64,000 nt of DNA from Aulostomus chinensis. Taxonomy: Eukaryota; Chordata; Actinopteri; Syngnathiformes; Aulostomidae. Below, in pieces: positions 32,174 through 45,385 of the stretch (positions are counted from its first letter, which is position 1; every line of letters starts with the position of its first letter). The notes beneath the pieces are model-generated. The model was not told the DNA's origin and did no database searches. It saw nothing but the letters and a program-made list of their open reading frames with translations. The stretch lies in contig JBBMOA010000007.1 in the NCBI GenBank assembly GCA_037954235.1, forward strand, positions 20,610,457 to 20,674,456, in the 5' to 3' direction. Position numbers and translations under genes: made by a program.

Positions 32174-33100
32174 AATACATCATGCCTCCGTCATCTTTCA
32201 TTTCAAATTACACTGTCAATCTTGGACCCTGAGACTGGATCAGTGTTGTTAAATGTACCCAGCCAAATGAAGTGCTGAAAAGCATTATCAGTCTGTCATT
32301 AATGTTTGTTTTTTTTTCCCTATTGCTTTATGCTTTACTCTTTTGAAATTAAAAAAACAACAACTTCACATCAGGTAACTCTGCAAGAGAATCAGTAAAC
32401 ACTCAAGAATATATATTTATGCATTCACAAAATACTAAAATATGAATGTGTTGGGGTTTGTAGATTAGTGATGCTTGCATGTTGTGTCTTCCTCCTCATA
32501 CTGTCTTGATTTTGTGGCCAGTTCTGTAGAGAATATACATTTTGTAGTGGTCATCTTCCTCCAGTGAGGAAGTGACTGATACTGGTTGTAGTTTGATTAG
32601 ATAAAAATGCTTTTCCTTGTAGCTAGCATACTTTGGAGCTGAAAATTGCAGAATGTGGTTTTTTTTTTTCATTTTCTATATCCATAATTGTGTATACACA
32701 CACACACACACACATAAATATATATGAATATTTTCTGGTTCCGTATTTCACATTTAGTAGCACAGCCAGATACAGTAGATCGGATCTTCAAAGCTTGGTC
32801 TGCTGTCCATGATGCCAAGCAGCAAACAGTTTGTTTGGTAAGAAATCATATATTTACCCCCATATAATTTTAAATAGATGGGGGGGGGGGTCAAAGCAAT
32901 ATACCCTTTTGTTGAAATAACTGTATTCTGAAAAAAAAACAACTTTTGAGGATTACAAACAATGCAAGATACTTTAGACTTTTCTATTTGAAGTGGTTTA
33001 TATATACTGCAACCTAAATGGATTGTAACGCGGAACTACGATCATGTGGATGCAAAAAAGAAAACATAAAAGCCGCAGTCAATGAGTAGGGAGAAGATGA
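32174..33100. other. iqch 3' UTR and intergenic space to C15orf61
   Basis: AT-rich, with an ATTAAA at 32348-32353 as a weak candidate iqch poly(A) signal, a short (AC)n at about 32694-32714 and a G run at about 32881-32890. No exon was seen. The iqch transcript end is not determined. Confidence 0.5.
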
Positions 33101-33484
33101 CGATGGGGAACATTCACTTGACGCCGTTGTTCTAGACGGACGACTGTAACAGGAGCACCAGGTCAGAGCATGAAGCACTACACACTTCAGGACGCTTGTT
33201 CTTTCGCTTGTTCTTTCACTCGTCTCTCATGGTGGAGAGAAACTGTATGAATGTGTTCAATGTCTGTATCTGGACATAAGTGGCTTCGTATACCCGCGGG
33301 TATGAAGACGAACCGGACTGCGGCGGTTGCTAACTCTAGCTAAGCCACGCGTGAACCCCTTCGGTGCAAGCTAACGTGTGTTTAGCTGCAGGTTAGCTTG
33401 TTTTACACGCTACATCTCATTAATTTGCGTTGTGTTATCTACAGTACTAGCAGCGGGTTTTAACCCTCTGCTCTTTCACAAGTT
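33101..33484 (+). promoter_or_regulatory. C15orf61 promoter / 5' UTR region
   Basis: Richer in CpG than its surroundings (ACGCCGTTG, ACCCGCGGGT, GACTGCGGCGG, CCACGCGTGAACC), as at housekeeping promoters, and directly upstream of the C15orf61 ATG at 33485. It has no clear TATA box. The transcription start is not determined. Confidence 0.55.
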
Positions 33485-34043
33485 ATGAAGGAGGTTTTGA
33501 GAAAAATACACGACTTATTCCTGAAAATTGCCTTGTTTCCAAGCATTTTGGGTAAAACTGCACCGCGTCCCGCCGCCTCGGAGGTGCTGACCTGTCACCT
33601 GCAACAGCGGAATCTACCTCCGTGGACTTCATACTGTGTCCGCTACTCTGCCGTCCACAATGACCAGTTTGGACTGTCCAACTTCAACTGGAAAGTTGAT
33701 GGGTCCAACTATCAGATACTGAGAACAGGCTGCTTCCCTTTTATAAAATACCACTGCACCAAAGCACCTCCACAGAACCTGGACTTCGAGGACAGGTTCT
33801 TCACCATGTTGAAGTTTATCAATCTAGGTTAGTACAGTATAAAGCCTCTAAATATTTGTCTCTCTCTAAAAAGTGAAGATATTCCATGAAAAAGCACTGT
33901 GTCCATGTATTGCAGGTATCCCCTGTTTGGCCTATGGTGTAGGGTGCTGGATGGTGGTGGGTGCAGCAGAGACAGTCCAGACAAGTGCTGGTCCTGTCAC
34001 TGTCTATTTCGCCTACAAAGAAGAAGAAGGAGCACAACACTGA
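33485..34043 (+). CDS. C15orf61 homologue, small conserved protein
   Basis: Two exons, 33485-33827 and 33916-34043, join in phase 1 to give 156 residues; the human protein has 157. Conserved blocks: ASEVLTCHLQQRNLPPWTS, YSAVHNDQFGLSNFNW, ILRTGCFPFIKYHC, RFFTMLKFINLGIP, ETVQTSAGPVTVYF. The function is unknown. The basic, hydrophobic N-terminus (MKEVLRKIHDLFLKIALFPS) fits a mitochondrial presequence, and I recall the human protein being listed as mitochondrial, but that is inference. It is the expected neighbour of iqch in vertebrate synteny and lies just upstream of where map2k5 should start. Confidence 0.94.
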
Positions 34044-34201
34044 GCCAAGAAACTGCACGTTGAATGAGTTCGCGAGAATATTTTGTGCACTTTTTTTACA
34101 ACATGAATGGAGACTCGTTGTCGAACCTTTTGACTAAAGTGACTTTGTGCGTCACTTGAGTTAGTCTTGTCTGACGGCGCAGGTTTGTTTGTGTTTTATT
34201 T

Positions 34202-34207
34202 AATAAA
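34202..34207 (+). terminator. C15orf61 polyadenylation signal
   Basis: AATAAA 159 bases after the stop codon, in TTTAATAAAGATTC; the only good signal near the stop. Confidence 0.75.
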
Positions 34208-35103
34208 GATTCTAAGCTGCTATTGAAGAGTTTGAAGAGTCAGCTATGCATCTTACTAAACTGACATAATGCTGACGGTGTTGAATCAGAAAGCAGACTT
34301 GGCTTAAAAGAAAAGTTTGTCTTTAAATGTTAGGAGTGGAAAAAAAAGGTCACCAGGATCCCAGATTGACCTCTTAAACACATGTGATGCTAAATAAGAC
34401 TGACAACTTCCTTTAATTCCCCCCAAATGTTAATAATTAATGTAAGTAATCACACGTGACATCATTTATTTCATACCAGCACACCTTTTTGCCTCATTTT
34501 GTGTGACAAATACAAGACTCTAAATAACCCCATCTCATTTATTTAAAGGTAATTTAGTGATCACTCTCCATGCAACAGATAGTCAATAGCGTTGGAGAGA
34601 GAACAGTGACAAGACAGCTCTGATAAAATAGGTTTTAATTACCAAAGTGTGGCCTGTGTGTAGAGACATGTACATCCCCTCCTTCAGGCCTTGCTTGGCC
34701 TTTGATTTCTGGTAATGTGCTTTGCTGACAGGACACACGTCTCCGCTTCTTCTGAGCGTCAGCTTGAAAAACTGCCATATTGATTTCCTCAGCATCTCCT
34801 ACTAATAGCGTTTATCAGCGACCTCAATTTTCTGGCTCTGGCCTCTTCATTTTTAGCAACAATGAGAAGGAATGAATAATTTCTTGTTGAACATGTAAAT
34901 CAATGCACCTTTGACCCTGTTTGCACCAGACTGGTACAATATCAGGAAGCACTACTCATGTCCTTTGTAGTTTGTGGTAGTTGCTTGTCAGGTGCTGGAA
35001 CATTGAATTTAATAAGTGATTTTAATATCAAAATGGTATGAAACAAGTATGTTTGCAACAGATAATAGACTATAGTTTTTTTGGAAGGCATTAAAAATAA
35101 TTT

Positions 35104-35260
35104 TTGGCCACAAGATATGATTTGTTCCCTCAATTTAGTTATTCAGAGGCTACAAGAGTTAATTTCACAATTTAGGGATTTTGAGATATTTTTAGATATA
35201 ACTTATTCCCTCATGAAGTCACTTTGTATTCTCGAAGTTAAATCTAGTGGACTAAAACAA
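35104..35260. repeat. dispersed repeat, CCACAAGATATGATTTGTTC type
   Basis: GGCCACAAGATATGATTTGT then TCCCTCAATTTAGTTATT recurs, with changes, at 48258-48385. Within each copy a related unit of about 45 bases is repeated. It is a degenerate, minisatellite-like dispersed repeat. Confidence 0.7.
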
Positions 35261-35694
35261 AAGAATAACTACTTTGCCAAAGTAAGCACGATAATAATCG
35301 CACGTCTGTTTATATTTAATTTCCACAACCTCGCTGCTTTCACTGATTTTATTGTATTTTAAGCATTTCTGGTTCACGTCAAACTTGTAGCTTTCACGGA
35401 GCATTGATGTACAAAATCCTCCTTAACAGCACCATGACACCACACTATCATAATCATTCTAATTGCCTGGAACAAGGAACATTTAGACACACTTACAGAA
35501 ATCTGATCCACAGTATCAGGCTGCACTAAAACCCTCCCTCCTTTCATTTCCAACCTTTCATCAGGACTCAAAGTGTGCATGGGGAATGCTCAAGCAACCA
35601 TGTCTTAATTACTCATTGACCCTTTGACCCGTGAGCTGCATTGATACAGCCGCACGGCCAGACACAATTGTGTAACGTCGACTGCAGCTTTCTT

Positions 35695-35696
<2 letters not shown>

Positions 35697-35731
<35 letters not shown>
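35697..35731. repeat. (TG)n microsatellite
   Basis: About 35 bases of TG repeat. Confidence 0.95.
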
Positions 35732-35734
<3 letters not shown>

Positions 35735-38700
35735 ACCAAAACGACGCAAGTCAGTGAAATCTAAACTCTGCAGCATGTGAGCACGTTGTATTTGTTTACA
35801 GGGCTTCACCCCTGAGTCACTCTAAACTGCAGGGGAGAGCACCCCTTCAGCTCGGGTAGGGGCTTACATTACACTTCCAACCTCAGGTCTAGGATGTCTA
35901 CTGCAAATGGAGGGTGGTAAATTAACAAAATATATATGCATTTATAGCAAGATTGATGCCTTTTAATAGCTTTGGTAGTATTGAAGTGGCTGAATTACCC
36001 AACACACTCATCTAATGTGGTAATGAAGAAAGAATTAATGCCTGTTTGGTGAGTTTAATTGCATGCTGCAGCTGGTAATAAATTTTGTCAAGGTGAAATC
36101 TTTAAATACTTGTACTATTTAGAATTTAGGTAAGTAAAGCAAAACAAGTGCCGAAATTGAGTGTGGTCTTAATGTAAAATGTTAATGCTCAACAGTGAAA
36201 TTGCTAATCAAACTGCAGAGTCTAATTATCTTCTAATTGGCTAATAAGTTCTTTGTTGTAAAAAAAATAAAAAGTTCAAACCATCTCCTTTAAATAGTTG
36301 ATGCAGCTGATTCTTCCATCAATTATACAGCAGGAAAACTCTCACATTTTTCTCTCTTGTCATATAGATATATATGGCTTGGCAGAAACAATTATTGTGT
36401 GAACGACCCCTGCGGCTAACGCTCACAAGGTTATCATTATTAAGCTTGTGGATCGGCCACCAGCAGCATCTCTGTGCTTGCACCATAGCAGCAGGGGTAC
36501 CGGAGCCATCACTCAGATCACTGCAAGGATCAGGCTCTGAATGCAGAGGTGTCAGCCCGCACTGTCACTGCACTCACACTCAAATAGCTCTTTTAGAATT
36601 ATAATTAGACAACCGAAACATAAAGCTCATTACTCTTCACTTGAAAGACACCAACGCAGCTTTGAGACTGAAGTGTTTCAGGGATCGTGGAACGTGTGGA
36701 AAAGTCGTGGACTAGAATTTGAAAAAAAAAAGAAGAAGCAATTTCAAAGCCTGGAAAGGGGTTTTGAAAAATAAATAGTCGTGAAAATATGCTTCAAAAA
36801 AACCTTCACCACATGGTTCAGTGGAGATGGATTGTATATGTATGTACGTATGAACACAAATAAACGTATGTTTTTTTATTTAAACGAAAAATGCATGCAT
36901 GTATACATACATATATGTGTGTATATATGTATTAATGTACATATAAATGTATATATGTATATGTAGTTAATAATGACTCACTTTTGTACTTGTTTATGTC
37001 GCATGAAGCCTCATAACTCGCCGTCAATTGTAGTTAAATGTACGGACCAGCCTAAATCTACTGATATGCTTTAATAGAGTTCTAGAAACGATTTCATTGA
37101 TTTGACATGTCTTTCTGACTTGGGTGTTTGATGCTGAATGACCAAAACTAGAGAAAGCAAAACTAATTGAATCAGCTAAAGTAAGTGAGCGAATCATCAG
37201 CATTTTTCTTCCTGGGGCAAATACATCACACTGGATTCTCCATGATTGGCTGATGTGACATTTGTGTCGCAAAAATAGTTTTCTAACTTCTTGCATATCA
37301 ATTTGTTGAAGCAATGTGCTCAGAACAGGTTAAATATAATGAAAGACATGTATTTCAAGCATTAGAAATGATAAATTGGTTAAAATTTGCATCAAGTAGC
37401 AAAAAGTTGTATACTTTTTTGAATTAGCTACTTGTTTCACATGTGCCAGCCGGGTGGACTGATATTTTGGAAAAGATGTCACGAAGTTCACACACTTGTC
37501 ACTTGAGCTTGTCAGGATGTTCACTATGTTGTGTGTTCCCCAGGGGCTTCATGACTAAAAGATAAAACTGTAAAAGGAACTTTCCAGGACATTTAAAGCG
37601 TTTGTGCTTCTTCTGAGTTAGAACCCTTTTTTTTCCCCCTGTCGTGTGTTGGAAAAGGAAAGGACTGAATGACTGTGCCTGCTGTGCCAGTCAGTGGGTG
37701 GCTGAAATACTTGTCACCCGTCTTTTATGTTTTTTTTTTCTACTGTTCCAGACCTCTCCAAGACACATTTGGACTTCATTACAATAAATAATAATAATAA
37801 TGGGTCAACAGATACAGTATTTTTTGGGTTGATGCAGATATTCAAGAGCAAAACCAAATCCTGTTATTGATATAAAGGCAGACGTATATTTGATTTTTTT
37901 TTTTTCTCTTATGTTCCCCAAAATTTGGTTGTCAAACACTTGTGGCAAAGATTTGTTGGAGGCAGGATCGGTCCCAGTCTAACAATAAAATGCATTATCC
38001 AAGATAATGGATGTCAGCACACCCAACTGTAACTTCACTTATTGCAACAGCTTGAGTTTGAACGAGTATTTGGGTGATATTAGTGAGAAAAATATTCTAA
38101 AGTCAGGATATCAGTCAGTATGCACAAGAGTCTGGTAACACATGCGCTTGTACCACTATATCTATGAAAGAGAACTACTGGTTAGCCTGGAATAAAAATG
38201 CTGTAAGACCATAATAGTTTACATTTAAAGCATGATGAATGTGCTAATGTTGTATTGTTTGTGTAGATTCACGTCTGAATATATTGTCCAATACGTCATT
38301 GTCACTGACTGTGATGCCGTAGAAAGTATTTTTTTCTTCCAGTTGAAGTTGATTATTGTTTTGTTTTTCTGTCTTGTGGATGATGCGGTATCATGTTCAT
38401 TCATACTTAATGCTCACTCTGTTGACATTAGGAGAGTAATGGATTTTTAGAGTTTTTTTCCACAACTTATCTGGAGAGTTAAATGAACTATCCATTTTTA
38501 TTATATATTATCCAGTATTTAAAGTTTCAGCTCATTAAAAAACAGACGCCCTGCACACCCTGAGGCTGTCTTTTACCCCCCACCAGCATGCAGTCAGGCT
38601 CCTCTAGCCACAGGCTCTGCTTGATCTGTTTTTCCTCAGTCCAAATTGAAGTATTCAGAATATTTATTCGTTTGTTTATGCCTTTTGTCTCACCAAAGAA

Positions 38701-40768
38701 CACTCTAATGTGTAGCTTAAGCAAGTGGCATCAGTTGGGGACATGTTTGATTAATGCAATTTGTAACATTCTATATGTTTTTATCATTTTAGTACAGAAT
38801 ATGATAAAGGACCGCTGCATGTACCTTAATTTTGCACTAGAACAGGCGTCTTGTGTTACTCGGTTGCCCTGCTTCTTTCTTGCACAATAAGCAGCGAGCT
38901 ACACAACAACTCAATTCTAGACTTGGGATTTACATTAAATACACTGATACAGATGCTGCATACAAACACAGAAATGGAATAAATCAATTTTGTTCTCAGA
39001 AATGCTTCACATATTTTTTGATGCAGCGTGATCTCCAATCTCTCTGCAAATGAGCAGCAGTCCCTTGTAATGGTTTCTGCTCCTCGTGGGAGGCCGGTGT
39101 CTGAGAAAAGCTGCTGATTGAGGGAGAAATGTAATACAGGTGTAAAGCAGACTTGATAGGGGTCTTACACGAGGGTTATGCATTTTAACAGTGATATACA
39201 TACTGTTACATATTTATCAAAGAATATGGAATTTGCTGGGTTGACTGTTTCTGGCCTGTAGAGATTTGTAGGTTTCTGCTAGAGTGTTGTTAATTCTGCT
39301 GGCGAGGGTGGCTATTATGTTGAATTAATAGGAATTAAGGGTTTAAATTGGTTAAGTAAGCACTTCATTAACTGTGAGTGGATTATAGGTGGTGTCGGCC
39401 ACCAGTGTGAAAGAAAAGGAGGAACGTGGGTAATAAATAGCTGCTGGGTGTGCAGTGGACTCACAGAATCACAAATATACCAAATCCTAGGTGCCTTGCA
39501 GCAAATTAGGGATAATCTACTGTCAATTTCTGTATATTTTCTGTCACCTAACAAATATAAAGTACTGATCTGGATGATAATGTCTGCTGATATTGGCCTG
39601 TCACAGATCAACCTGGTCTGTATCAGTGTATGAGCCCTTATAAGAAGGTTTTATTCTTCAAAACATAATTCAGATAATAATTTACCATTATTAAATTCCT
39701 GCTGAATTTGATTATTTCATTGAACTGATGTAATTTTGGAGAGCAAATTTTGATTTTTAAAACGTAAAAGATATTGCCTTCATTACATATCTTTGTTTTA
39801 ATTACATTTCAGGAACCACTTGCGAGAGGAAGATGGAGTGATTTTTCGATTTTAGAATTTTATTCTCAGCATCAGCCACAAAAATCCAGTATCTGATTGC
39901 ATTTATTGTTAAACTTTGACTTATCCTTCCACAAAGTGTTTGTGAACTACATCAAAGGGGCCATTGTAAAAATAATAAGAATAATGATTGTAAAAATAGA
40001 GCACATATTTATTTCCGCTAATATATTTGTATAAGTCTAACCCCCAGCACCAAAACACCTTAAATCAGTTGGGCCCCAATAGTTGTAAAATGCTAATAGC
40101 AACGTTTTTTTTAGATCTCTACAGCCTTGCTAACTTTTTATTACATGCGTGTGCACATCCTGCTCTGATCATCTTTTATATACATTTCTAATTTTTACTA
40201 CAAGCCTGAAATTGCAGCGACCTAATTTGATTGAAACCTTTTGAGCCAAGTGTGTCTGTTCAATAAAGTAATCTCTGGCACTCAGTCTGGACATGGAGTG
40301 AGCTGCCACGAGTGAAGTTATGGCGTGGGTCAGATGGAAACGGCTGCCTCGGTTGATGTGCCCTCCCCAGCAGAGGTGGACTAATTGAGGTGTGTTTTTA
40401 TCTGGGCTTGCTAATGATGATGAGGGTGCAGGAGAAGTAGTCTGTCCCCTTAGGCTGAAGAATAGCATGACTTAGCCAACCTTCTGTACTTATTGTCCAA
40501 CAAAGGGGGAATTCACTTAATGCAGTGTTTCAGAAAAGTGGATAATTGTGGCCACAATCAATAAAGTAACAGAGCAGAAAATGAACGAGTGTGCAGTGTA
40601 GCTGTGTTGTATATATTTGGTGGAAATCGAAAGAAGCAAGCTTCTTGGGTTTTTGTGGGTGTTTGTGTGTGTGTGAGTGTTTTCAGCTAAGTCATCAAAC
40701 GTTTAAGTTGATTCCGCAGTGGTTCATGCAGGCGGTTATACATATGCAGATAAAGCTTTACTTTGTGT

Positions 40769-40776
40769 ACATGTAG

Positions 40777-40844
<68 letters not shown>

Positions 40845-40845
40845 T
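40769..40845. repeat. (TG)n(GA)n microsatellite
   Basis: A TG run of about 64 bases followed by a short GA run. Confidence 0.97.
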
Positions 40846-41621
40846 GGAGGCAGCAGGTTTGCATGGATGATCCACATTGTTCCTTTGCGGCCCAGTGACA
40901 TCGCTGGAGGGCAGAGAGGGATGGAACCTGAGAGGGGTGACAGTGATAAATAGCCCTTTTAATAACAGCTGCCCCACTTGGCCAGCTAGTCCCAGTCAGT
41001 GTCCTCTGTGTATTTATGCCTATGTTTATTTATGCATCCATAGCATGCAGGAAATCACCACCGCGGGGGTACAATCATTCTTTTTTTTTTTTTTTTGTGG
41101 TGGTGGTGGGGGGGTTTTGCATTGGTTTAACATTGGTGGGAGGTGTGCTAGCTCATCTGAACGCTAGCAGATATTCATTTAACCCTGAGGTTGATCTATT
41201 GGTATGCCTGGGTTCAATTATGCATTCATTCATTCTTTTTTTCTTTTTTTTTGGTCATGAACAAAAATATAGAAAATACAAACAAAGGACACTATATTTT
41301 CATTTTCTTGGTACAGTGTTGGGACCTCACACTGGTGATGTCAATAGCATAGAATTCCATAGAGCGAGATAAAACTACAATGCAAGCGTGCTCCTACGCT
41401 GCTGATTTAATTTTGTAAATACCATGAAAATTTGCTTAAGAATCTGGATCCACTGCACTCTGTGGACTAATGGCTCTTCTGATGCCATTCAGCCTTCAAT
41501 ATGCATGGTTTTTTAAATTACTGGCTCATTGTTGCTGTATGACTGAAGTTAAAAACCTTTTGTCTGCTAAAATATGACCCCGGGCCCAGGTCTGTGGATA
41601 GGGAGAGGGGAGGCTGTAGAT

Positions 41622-41931
41622 CAGAGGTGTCAAAGCTTCCTCCCGGAGGGTGATGGCGGTGCCTCACGCACAAACCGGTTCCCTCCCTTTAATTGGTTCA
41701 ATTAGTTAAGTATCCATATACATTATCGTGCATGCATTTTTCATGACTCCTCTTAACGCTCTGTTTGAACGGAACAACTTCCGGCTATGATTTGCCATTT
41801 GGACGAATGTCAAGGAGACTAAATGATTGCGCTAATTGAGTAATTAAAAGCAGATGTTGGAGCAAGAGCCAAGAGCATACACTTTAAACACTTTGCCCTC
41901 CAGAAAACCTACAGTGTTTTTGACACCCCTG
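41622..41931. mobile_element. hAT-type non-autonomous element (MITE)
   Basis: Begins CAGAGGTGTCAAA and ends TTTTTGACACCCCTG, forming terminal inverted repeats of the CAGRGGTGTCAAA class seen in teleost hAT elements. It is about 310 bases with no coding capacity. The 8-base flanks (CTGTAGAT / TTATGTAT) do not match well, so the target duplication has decayed or the edges are slightly off. Confidence 0.7.
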
Positions 41932-42162
41932 TTATGTATGGTTATCCCAGAGGTGCCTCTGTAATAGTTACAGTTTCACCCTCCTGATTATTCAGTTGAA
42001 GTCTTTGCTATTGAACCAAAATGGTGTTTTTATGCTATTTTGACCATGGGAAATGGTGTGGAAAAGAAAAGCCCATCATGCTGCCTAATGGCCAGACTCA
42101 GTGGTGCACGGATTCAACACGAGCTCTAGACAGGCAAAGCACACTCACCCTATCACTCTTAA

Positions 42163-42163
42163 C

Positions 42164-42194
<31 letters not shown>

Positions 42195-42204
42195 ACACAC
42201 ACAC
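42163..42204. repeat. C18 + (AC)n tract
   Basis: A run of 18 C directly followed by about 24 bases of AC repeat, the same composite form as at 32137-32173. Confidence 0.97.
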
Positions 42205-42599
42205 TGTCCTCTGGTGGGACACCAGTGGCCTGCACAAGACTCTTTTGAGAGAGATGATGTTATGTTGAAGGTAATTAACATTGGAAACGTGCCAGTAATG
42301 GGAATCAGTGTGCCATCAAATCACGAAGGAACAGAGTACATTGCCATGGTTTTGACAGCTGTGGTGATTGGAGCATTGCTAGAAGGCTTTATAAAGTGAA
42401 GATCAATAAGTAACAATTCTCCTATTAAAGAAAAATTACTTGGACATTGCACTAAGATCGCTTGTGGCTCTTTCACTTCAGACCAGCAATGAAGGTAGAG
42501 GTAAAAGAACGTTTGTCTTACTGCGATGTTCCTTTTTCTCCTAGTATTTGGAAGTAACTTTAAGATGTTACATGTACAGTTTGGAAAATGGCAGGCTCA

Positions 42600-42770
42600 C
42601 ATCGCAGTCCTGGACCCCCATCAGTTGGGTACATTCACACTGTCATTGCCCGGAATGCACCAAACACTGTTTCCTGTGGTTGAATGAGGCAGTGTTGTAC
42701 AGCACTTTGTGGGCTTCAGAGGTAGAAAAACATTATAAAATTAGATTCCAACTAAAATCACCACATTTTT
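42600..42770 (+). repeat. diverged interspersed repeat fragment
   Basis: GGTTGAATGAGGCAGTG, TACAGCACTTTGTGGGCTTC and AACATTATAAAATTAGATTC follow the order of the 3' part of the common teleost repeat that ends in GCGCTTTGAGTGG...GCTATATAA. Strongly diverged, so the edges are approximate. Confidence 0.55.
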
Positions 42771-43806
42771 GCGCCAATTGATTCTGTCTTGAATCAGTAC
42801 CCAGTATTACCCAACACTCCCTCAATCCCCAGCCAAATGTCAACTTCAGTAATAGACCGCAGCTATCTGATATATACTTTATCTACCAAACTGTATCTAC
42901 TCTGAAAATGTGATGACATAGCGCAAGTGACCTCAATACGAATGACATTAATTAATCATTGAGCCTCATTACCACCGTGTGAGGGGAGGGTTATCTGAAA
43001 CTCTCATCTCGAGGAAATCAGTAGTGCAACCTCCACTTTGACATCTCTTTGTTTGCAGCCCTAAAAACATGGGCGTTTGTGGAAATCTGAATCATCCCAT
43101 CGTCATCATTGCAGGGCCTGTATCAGTGGACACCAGATCTCAGCTCTTCATCTGTAGGACTGTCTGTCACATTCAAAAAGCAATAACTGTGCGCTTAAAA
43201 GCCAAATGCGGAGAGTTCAAATACTCAAAAGCAGCGGAGAGAGTTGATGACAAATCTTGTTTTAATAAATCTCTGGACCACTAGCGTGGCTAATGAACTT
43301 AGTAATTACTCATCAGTGGTTGGGAGAGTTTAGCTGGGGTGAGATGAAAGCAGTGGCTGCTGGGAGCCACAGGAATGGCACAACAGGCAACAATCAACAC
43401 AGTGTCTGCACAATAATCAATCAAAGCTGTCAGGCCCTTAACACTCACAGTAATTTGCTGCTGTTTTTCAGAAATGACTACACCTTGTAATATGTAGCTA
43501 ACGCCACGTTCCCAAACACCTTGCAGCTCGATATGTTTAAACCAATGAGTTTGTGTCGTATGATCTATCACTGCTCTTAAAAGAAATGTTATTTTTAGAT
43601 AAGACGTTGTTTTGTGAGCTCAAATTACTCGGTCCATGCCTGAATTCACTTCCTCTTACAATACAGTCTGGTGTGTAGGTGTGCATGGTCCAGTGTCCCA
43701 GACGTCGTCCTAGCTCAGCGGTTTCTGCTATTTCTTTTGTTTTTCACTTGAATATCCAGTCACACGTCCACACATTCAATATCATAGCTCAACAAATACA
43801 ATATAC

Positions 43807-43810
<4 letters not shown>

Positions 43811-43860
<50 letters not shown>
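43811..43860. repeat. (CT)n microsatellite
   Basis: About 50 bases of CT repeat. Confidence 0.98.
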
Positions 43861-43867
<7 letters not shown>

Positions 43868-44368
43868 CTTTTGTCAATACTATAAATTCAAACATCTCTA
43901 CACATATTCATACATCTGTTATTTATATACATGCATCCATCTATGTAAGTATTGGCTGATTAACGATTCATACACCTATCTATGCATCTATACATCTACT
44001 GTGCATCAATACCTACATCCATATTATGTGCCTATTCATTTATTCATACATCTATTATGTGAAACTGCACATCTCTCTATAAACCTGTCCATAAATCCAT
44101 GTCTATCTATACATGCAGTGTATCTTCCTTAACATCTATACGTCCACGTTATCTTTCAATGATCTATCCATACATTTACCTGTACATTTATCATACATCT
44201 GTACTGTACACATATGCACATGTCCATACTATATATCTATTTATCCATCTATACATGCAGCTATACGTCTAACTGTACATATATCATTCTATACATTTAT
44301 CCATACAGCTATACAAATATCTCTCCTTTACATCTATCTGTGTATCGTTCTTTAATATACATCTAAGC
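43861..44368. repeat. degenerate ATCTATACAT-type tandem tract
   Basis: About 500 bases made of varied short units such as CATCTATACATC, TATACATTTATCC and CATACATCTGT, between a CT tract and a TG tract. It is an old, decayed simple-sequence array without coding capacity. Confidence 0.8.

Positions 44369-44370
<2 letters not shown>

Positions 44371-44421
<51 letters not shown>
44371..44421. repeat. (TG)n microsatellite
   Basis: About 50 bases of TG repeat, closing the composite simple-sequence region that starts at 43811. Confidence 0.97.
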
Positions 44422-44422
<1 letters not shown>

Positions 44423-45059
44423 ATCAGTAAAACCACGGTGATATTTAACTACTAGTCAGAGTGGGTTGGTGAGTAATGCTGGACTATTCACAGATGCTCC
44501 TTTCTGCAGAGCTCTAAATCATGTTTCTTAATTCCCAGAGCCACATCTCAATCATACTCCTTGCTAATTTGAGAGTCACCCTCATTTCATTTTAAACGAT
44601 TCATTTTTGGCAAATTTGTAAATGGCCCCGATGTGTTCTACAATTTAGTCAATTACTGTTTCAGCCAGCAGGACTCCAGGGACCAGGAACATACATCGCC
44701 TGGAGGTACCATCTCAATAATTGTTTCAGAAAAGTTGGGAATGGATTGCTAACGCTCTGTTCCACTTATTGAAATGTCAATTGGAGCCAAGACCCTTTTA
44801 CTTCTCCTCTCCTCACACCTTGCACTTCAGAAGCGTATGATATTCTCGCCATTCCCTCTGTGTCTAGCTTCTAAACACACAGAATCAAAACAAGTTTGTC
44901 CTCTAAATTTGAATCCAAAATTTAATTTAATCCTCTGATGATTGTTGTTAGAGGAACTATTTTCTGGAAAAGATTTGTGCTGGTTTAGGGCTTTTGACTG
45001 TTCCAGCTCCTGTTGCTTTTGTAAAACAAAATTAAACAGATAATTTGAACTCTATTGTA

Positions 45060-45385
45060 AACTGCAGTTGTAATTAATTATTAATTAGCTGGATACAATT
45101 AAGAGATGATATTAATCCAAATGAGGTCTTAATGGGTACTAATTAAGAGGAGAATCCTTCTTCATGAAACCAACCAGCATGACCTGCAGACCCCAATTAA
45201 TTAAGTTATTATTAGCCATTTCCCTGTGTTTGGCCGATCTGGTTCTTGTTCAACTGAAGGCGAAATATGTTTCAAACATCTGGAAAATGTGTTTCTCTTT
45301 GTTTTGCCACAAGGTCCCCCGCCCATCCTCCAAGCTAATTAACCTGTGATGAGCCTGGTAGCTGATTAATTAGAGCAGTAAAGGG
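45060..45385. promoter_or_regulatory. TAATTA-dense candidate enhancer
   Basis: At least five TAATTA-type homeodomain cores within 320 bases (GTAATTAATTATTAATTAGC, TACTAATTAAGAGG, CCCAATTAATTAAG, GCTAATTAACC, GATTAATTAGAGC), spaced by ordinary unique sequence. No exon or repeat identity. Called on motif density alone. Confidence 0.45.

Larger units (their letters stand above)
34216..40770. other. gene-free block, first part
   Basis: No exon recognised on either strand. It contains a dispersed repeat (35104-35260), a (TG)n run (35697-35731), an ATGTATAT-type AT-rich tract (36890-36966) and unique sequence. Segments 34580-34880, 36180-36620 and 40250-40470 have balanced composition and TAAT cores, suggesting non-coding regulatory elements. 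The expected first exons of map2k5 (PB1 domain) should lie here by synteny but were not found. Confidence 0.5.

Noticed and set aside
42214..42399. 61-residue open frame with a hydrophobic C-terminal half
   Set aside because: Begins inside microsatellite-flanking sequence, has no partner exon and no recognised family.
43069..43284. Open frame after a good acceptor-like CTTTGTTTGCAG
   Set aside because: Tested against the MAP2K5 PB1 region because of VDTRSQLF; similarity is too weak and no donor fits.
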